Source: Sphaeroforma arctica JP610 (Eukaryota > Opisthokonta > Ichthyosporea > Ichthyophonida). Taken from it: 22,539 nucleotides of DNA. A model generated the notes under the pieces. That model did no database searches and was not told the origin of the DNA. It saw only the letters and a program-made list of their open reading frames with translations. Position 1 is the stretch's first letter. The number at the start of each line of letters is the position of its first letter. This document shows positions 1 through 22,539 of the stretch, in pieces. A program made the translations under genes and the position numbers. The stretch spans positions 95,636-118,174 of the forward strand of contig NW_014040471.1 of assembly GCF_001186125.1 (NCBI RefSeq). Reading direction: 5' to 3'.

Positions 1-322
1 AAGATCTTTACTCACACACTCCTATATATATGTATATAAATATGTATACAAGTATTTGATAAGCAAACATAGAAACATTAATTCATGTATATGTTGGTGT
101 GGGTATGTTTATATCTAGATGCATATGCATATATGAACATTAGTGTCATGACAGTATTTATAGTAATTCTATAGAAGTAGCTATATATATATATATATAT
201 ACATATATCACCATACATACATACACATATACATACACACAAATACGAATCATATGCACATCAACTAACTCTGCTTCCATTTAGACAAATATACTCAATA
301 GTATTTAACTGTACGTTGTATT
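1..322. other. AT-rich 3' flank of the PP1 subunit gene
   Basis: AT-rich, with short TA/CA dinucleotide stretches (about 180-240). No coding signal and no clear polyadenylation signal for the minus-strand gene that ends at 323. Confidence 0.6.
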
Positions 323-1840
323 TTACTCTGCCATAGGTGGGATATAACTTCTTATAGGCGACTTGGGCATGGGCATTAACGGCGGCAAGTAGCTGGGGAC
401 AGATGATGCTTGTCTATTCTGTGTGGTTTGGTACACTTTCCCTTGTCTATTCTGTGTGGTTTGGTCTACTATACCCTCTTCATTCCTGCACTCGATTGAA
501 AAGGGGGGCAAGTAACTGGGCACGTCCGCTGGGCCTTTGCGTGATTTGTTGGCTGTGATGGTATGGGTCTCCAGTGCAACACTCTTGTTCATAGGCGGCT
601 GTGTGTGACTGTACCTGTGCGTGGCGTCGCGGTGTAGGTACGGTGGGTTGTCACTGCACAGTACAGACGCATTGGCCGGGCCAGTACTCGCCTGAGACTG
701 GGTGGGTGCGGCCAGCAAACTAGCGCTGCTATGTCGGCTCTTCAGAGCACTTCCTGTCTCACTACTGTTAGCGTCTGATGCAAAACCTTGCAGCGGCGAT
801 GGGTGGGTATGGGTGTGCTCGTGTGTTTCATTTAGCTCAGACGTGATGAACTTAGGCAAGTGCGCGTCTGCTAAGGTGACTACACCCGCTCTGTAGTTGT
901 GCCCGGCGTTATTGTCCCATACAGTTGTGCCCTGTCCCTTATTGCGGTAAGTGTACCCCACAATAAACTCAACCACGCGACCCGTCTCCCGCAGACAGTC
1001 GTGGCCAATCGGCACAGTAAACGCAAACATGTCCACATCCACACTAAAGGTTGTCGATTCTGGAGGCGAGCTTCTACTCCACACATACCTCGCATTTGTT
1101 TCCGTAAACGTCTGCCAATTATCACACGTGTGCTTCACAAACACACGTTTCTCAAACGCTATATTGTGCACCGCAATGGTCCCGGTAAGTTCTCTGGCTC
1201 TGGGGTCATAGCGCACCACACATATAGTGACAGGGGCATTACTATCATCCCGTGGCCTAGTTAATATCTTGAGCGTGTGGTCACTGCTACTTAGACACCC
1301 CAGCTCGTCGTTGTCCATGTTTGCGAACGGCTTTGGCTCTGACCTGGCCCGTACCAGATGTAGCACCGGTGATGAGTTGCTGTCCGCCTGTAGGTGGTTC
1401 TGTCTGGTATACGCGTCATGGCAAGTGCCTCGCCGATTCACCGTGCTATCACCAGTACTATCAGACACGCAACTGTCCAGTCTGGTGCTCTGGGTGCGCT
1501 CATTTTTGTTTGTTAGTCGAAGGTTACTGATCTTAGGTGCCAAAACCTCGTCCACAATTGGTCCCAACATGTGCGTGCCCAGCGCAGACCCATCCGAGCC
1601 CTCATCTGCCGGCAAGTCATCGACAGTGAAACCCATGTCATTCTCTCCCTTGTAATTGTAGCTCATAAACGCCTTCCTATTGCACTGGTTAGGCGGCTCG
1701 TGAATGTCGTACTCCTTGAAACTCGACAGAGACAGCCCCGGAATGCGATCAGCAAAGGAAACATGTCCCTTCAACTTGGCATAGGGCACAGGCACAGTCG
1801 AGGGAATGGACGAGAGGTCAGTGAATGAATCGTTGCTCAT
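323..1840 (-). CDS. PP1 regulatory subunit 3-like glycogen-targeting protein (RVxF + CBM21)
   Basis: Intact 505-residue open frame with no intron needed. Family members tether protein phosphatase 1 to glycogen so that it dephosphorylates glycogen synthase and phosphorylase (PPP1R3 in animals, GAC1/PIG in yeast). Seen: a PP1-docking motif of RVxF type, HVSFAD, at residues 26-31, in the usual place N-terminal to the carbohydrate module. A CBM21 domain covers about residues 205-325, with the hallmarks VHNIAFEKRVFVK (224-236), the D-W pair of DNWQTF (240-245) and the WDNNAGHNY signature (308-316). A low-complexity Ser/Thr/His-rich region follows. The C-terminus has three SY(L/I)PP motifs (442-446, 483-487, 498-502) and a duplicated YQTTQNRQ-type segment (about 460-477), from a 33-bp tandem duplication near 415-475. 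The start is the first Met of the frame and gives a sensible N-terminus. It is transcribed in the same direction as the CHD1-like gene but 2.3 kb away, so no operon-like link. The substrate role is inferred from the family; the exact animal paralogue cannot be assigned. Confidence 0.9.
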   Translation of the reverse strand: MSNDSFTDLSSIPSTVPVPYAKLKGHVSFADRIPGLSLSSFKEYDIHEPPNQCNRKAFMSYNYKGENDMGFTVDDLPADEGSDGSALGTHMLGPIVDEVLAPKISNLRLTNKNERTQSTRLDSCVSDSTGDSTVNRRGTCHDAYTRQNHLQADSNSSPVLHLVRARSEPKPFANMDNDELGCLSSSDHTLKILTRPRDDSNAPVTICVVRYDPRARELTGTIAVHNIAFEKRVFVKHTCDNWQTFTETNARYVWSRSSPPESTTFSVDVDMFAFTVPIGHDCLRETGRVVEFIVGYTYRNKGQGTTVWDNNAGHNYRAGVVTLADAHLPKFITSELNETHEHTHTHPSPLQGFASDANSSETGSALKSRHSSASLLAAPTQSQASTGPANASVLCSDNPPYLHRDATHRYSHTQPPMNKSVALETHTITANKSRKGPADVPSYLPPFSIECRNEEGIVDQTTQNRQGKVYQTTQNRQASSVPSYLPPLMPMPKSPIRSYIPPMAE

Positions 1841-3300
1841 CGTGTTATGACTTTGTAAAAGTTTTACGGCTTGGTAGACGTGTCGCTGTGCTAGCTAGCA
1901 ACGGTAACTAGGGGACAAGGTTCGTTGTGTTCGGGGTCTCTACCGTAACTGGTAGACGTGATTTGCAGTAGAGTTGAGGTGAGTCTCTCACACCGTACTA
2001 TACAATACCTCTTGACTGTGATATATCGCGTAGAACGTGTACGTTAGCAAGTATACCTCTCACTTACAGTGGTAAATAAGTAGCTATATTGCTAATATCA
2101 GCTTGTAGCAAAGTATTCGATATATTCTGCACAACGCACTGTTTACTCACAAGTCTCTTATATATGTGACAGTTGCCAGCCGAGGTTAAAATTTATTTTC
2201 TGGTGCCCATTACTGTTGGCTTTGGATCAATCAAATGGCTCCAGATGTCTCAGAATATGTTAGAAATCAGATTACCCCATTCCTACTGGTGGAAAAGCCA
2301 CTGACCTTTCGAATTCGCACGAAAAGCTCTGTGATCTTCCAGTTGAAAAACCTGAAACCACTTAAACCACAACGACTCAACGATATATTTTGTCTTGTTT
2401 TTGTTTTCAGGTCTCTTGGTTTTTATCAATATATTTTATCTGTCTATAGTATGCAAATATGTATTATCACTACTTTTAAAAATAATTGTTTTTAGAACAA
2501 AGAGTCAAAAATAAAATTAATAGAACATTCGATAGAAACGACATGCCTTGTGAGGAAATAGTTGCATGGCCCCGTGGGCCCATGGCTCTGTAGCCAAATC
2601 CCTATGGTCAACTGATAGTCATGATGACGTGTTTTATATATATGTAAATACTTCTTTTTTATAAAATACTGTTTCTGAAAATACTGTATAATAATTCCAG
2701 AAGGCTATGTTTGAAAATACACAGAAAGTATTACACATAAGGACTGTAGTGAAAAACATTACGTTTGTGAATTTTGTTTCTTTGTTATAAAAAAACAAAA
2801 AAACAAAAAAAAACTCCGGAATATGTAATAAATAATATATTGTATTTCTGTCCGTTTTTCAAAATTCAGCCGAAGTCAAACAAACAGCACAGCCAAGAGA
2901 CCTAAGAATATTTGGCGCCAAAAAGCCAAACTTTCCAATTCAGGTAGCATTGGTCAGCAATAAAAAACCCAGTACAATCACAGCTAATACCGCCAACACT
3001 GTGATCAAAGACTGGTGGTGTCCTGAGCTCTATCGTGTCCACGCAAAGGGTACCGATACTACACATTCGACCGCTATACATTTGCATACTATATATATAT
3101 AATATATAATATAACACACACACACACATATATATATGTATACATATAGGTACAAATAGAAAAAGAAATAGAAACATATAGATATATATATATATAGATA
3201 TATATATATATATATAATTGAGACTATTTTGAATTTACTACGTTTGTATTCAGTTGGTGTCCTACAATCACTGTATGTAGCGCCGGTGGCGGGTTTCGAC
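1841..3300. other. intergenic region, no supported gene
   Basis: About 1.45 kb upstream of the PP1 subunit gene. It presumably contains that gene's promoter, but I recognise no specific element. 2160-2900 is AT-rich. It includes an 11-bp inverted pair (about 2407-2417 and 2893-2903) and an imperfect palindrome around CATGGCCCC/GGGCCCATG (2564-2584). A short open frame at 2235-2495 (+) has no recognisable similarity or domain and I do not call it a gene. Confidence 0.5.
3088..3217. repeat. TA/CA microsatellite cluster
   Basis: Runs of (TA)n, (AC)n and TATAGA-type repeats in the intergenic region. They generate meaningless Tyr/Ile-rich open frames. Confidence 0.85.
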
Positions 3301-4194
3301 ATATCGGATTCAAGTGTGCTGTGTGTCTTCCGGAGGTCCTATTGGCCAGGTGTACAGTAAAGCGGTGAGGCAGAGTATGCGATCAAATGCTCTGAACTAC
3401 CGTAGTCCAATGTCTCTCATCTCGCCTTCCCATGTATAACCCATGCATTTGCAAGACCATGACATATACGGCAATTGGCAAGTAAGCAGATACACACAAC
3501 ACAACATGCCGCGGATATAGCTGAGCCGGGCGAGTGATAGTTGTGAGCTGAGATTCTCACACGCTTAACGTTCGCCATGAGAACGACATGACACGACAAC
3601 TCGTCTGACGGTCATACTCCCAAGACACATCAGACGGTGCTGAAGTAAACGTGCCTATTACGTTTAAACAGCCGTGAAAGTACCAGAAGGGTGTCCACAG
3701 CACACTAACCTGTGTCAACAACACCCCAATAGCTCGCGAACGAGGGATTCACAATGTGATAGTCTGCGTGTGGTTCGGTGGTTGTATGTGATGTACGGTT
3801 TTGCTGTGTGTGTGCGTTAAGAGATACTGCCCGAGGCTATAGCACACGTTGTCTGTTCTGCAATGCACACACAGCCCATGGCGTGCGACTACATACTTGC
3901 CCTAAACACTTCTTCCCGTCAATCGTAATGCGCTTATGTATATCGAATCATCTGCTAGCTGCGATGCCCAGTTAAGCGTAGCAGACACCGTCCACATGCC
4001 GCGACCTTGTGACTACCCCCGCGTGCCTACCCACGACCACACATACATTGTGTGCACCGAACAACCGCAGCCTACTTTGGACGAGCATAATGTACAATTG
4101 AAGAGGTGAACAGCTTCTCTCTGATACATCCCAACGTACTACGAGAGGCAACACTCTTCGCGTATAACCCCCCCCCACCCCCAACCCGTCTCGC
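3301..4194. other. 3' flank of the CHD1-like gene
   Basis: Moderate-GC sequence between the CHD1-like stop codon and the intergenic AT-rich block. It should hold the 3' UTR and terminator of the minus-strand gene. I see no canonical AATAAA on the minus strand and no convincing coding region or RNA gene. Confidence 0.5.
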
Positions 4195-22384
<18,190 letters not shown>

Positions 22385-22539
22385 CTGGAAGAGACCCAAT
22401 AGAAAACAAACCCTTGTAGTTAGTTGAGTAACTAATGTAACAGGGCACCTGTAGTCAGTTGGAGAGGTAATTAACTATATATATATATATATATATTAAC
22501 CCCTTTACACGCATAATAAGTGATTACTCAGACAAAGAC
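22385..22539 (-). other. CHD1: intron upstream of the first visible CHD1-like exon (partial)
   Basis: Ends in the acceptor TTCCAG; includes a TA run (about 22474-22496). The exon carrying motif I (GKT) and the chromodomain exons must lie beyond the window. Confidence 0.75.

Noticed and set aside
2235-2495. Possible small gene of 86 codons
   Set aside because: No recognisable similarity, AT-rich 3' half, low-complexity hydrophobic end; indistinguishable from chance.
2400-2910. Possible MITE-like element bounded by an 11-bp inverted repeat
   Set aside because: Arms are too short, no target-site duplication is evident, and no second copy is in the window.

Overview
This is eukaryotic nuclear DNA. 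There are two minus-strand genes, GT-AG introns (21 of them inside the window), GC-richer exons set in AT-rich introns, and abundant micro- and minisatellites. I see no bacterial-type operons, rRNA, tRNA, CRISPR arrays or virus-derived elements. The protein families are a CHD1 remodeller with a SANT-SLIDE region and a CHD1 C-terminal domain, and a CBM21/RVxF glycogen-targeting PP1 subunit. Together they fit an opisthokont, perhaps a unicellular holozoan such as an ichthyosporean. That placement is inference and has low confidence.

Layout: 1-322 is AT-rich flank. 323-1840 (minus) is a single-exon gene for a 505-residue protein phosphatase 1 regulatory subunit 3-like protein. 1841-4194 is intergenic, with no gene I can support. 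4195-22384 (minus) is the 3' part of one large CHD1-like chromatin remodelling gene. I resolved 22 exons by matching protein similarity, splice sites and reading-frame phase. Every one of the 21 exon-exon joins is phase-consistent, giving about 1506 codons plus a stop. The window starts inside ATPase lobe 1, so the chromodomains and the P-loop (motif I) must lie upstream, beyond 22539. The C-terminus is a long RS/RD-rich tail of about 580 residues, absent from yeast and human CHD1.

The most striking feature is in the introns. At least eight of the 21 introns carry tandem repeat arrays whose unit starts at, or spans, that intron's own splice site. In several, each copy includes 11-31 nt of the neighbouring exon plus an intact GT donor or AG acceptor. 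Clear cases are the donor sides of introns 1, 3, 6, 9, 12, 14 and 21 and the acceptor sides of introns 1, 13 and 14. The result is ladders of decoy splice sites beside the authentic ones. The arrays are unrelated in sequence between introns, so they look like independent local duplications seeded at exon-intron junctions rather than copies of one mobile element. The introns also hold scattered TTTAGGG-like telomeric motifs and long hexanucleotide microsatellites.

Two other points deserve attention. One extra base in a run of six Ts breaks the CHD1 frame in the first exon seen. The RS tail joins a splicing-type domain to a remodeller whose family is known to link H3K4me3 chromatin to splicing.
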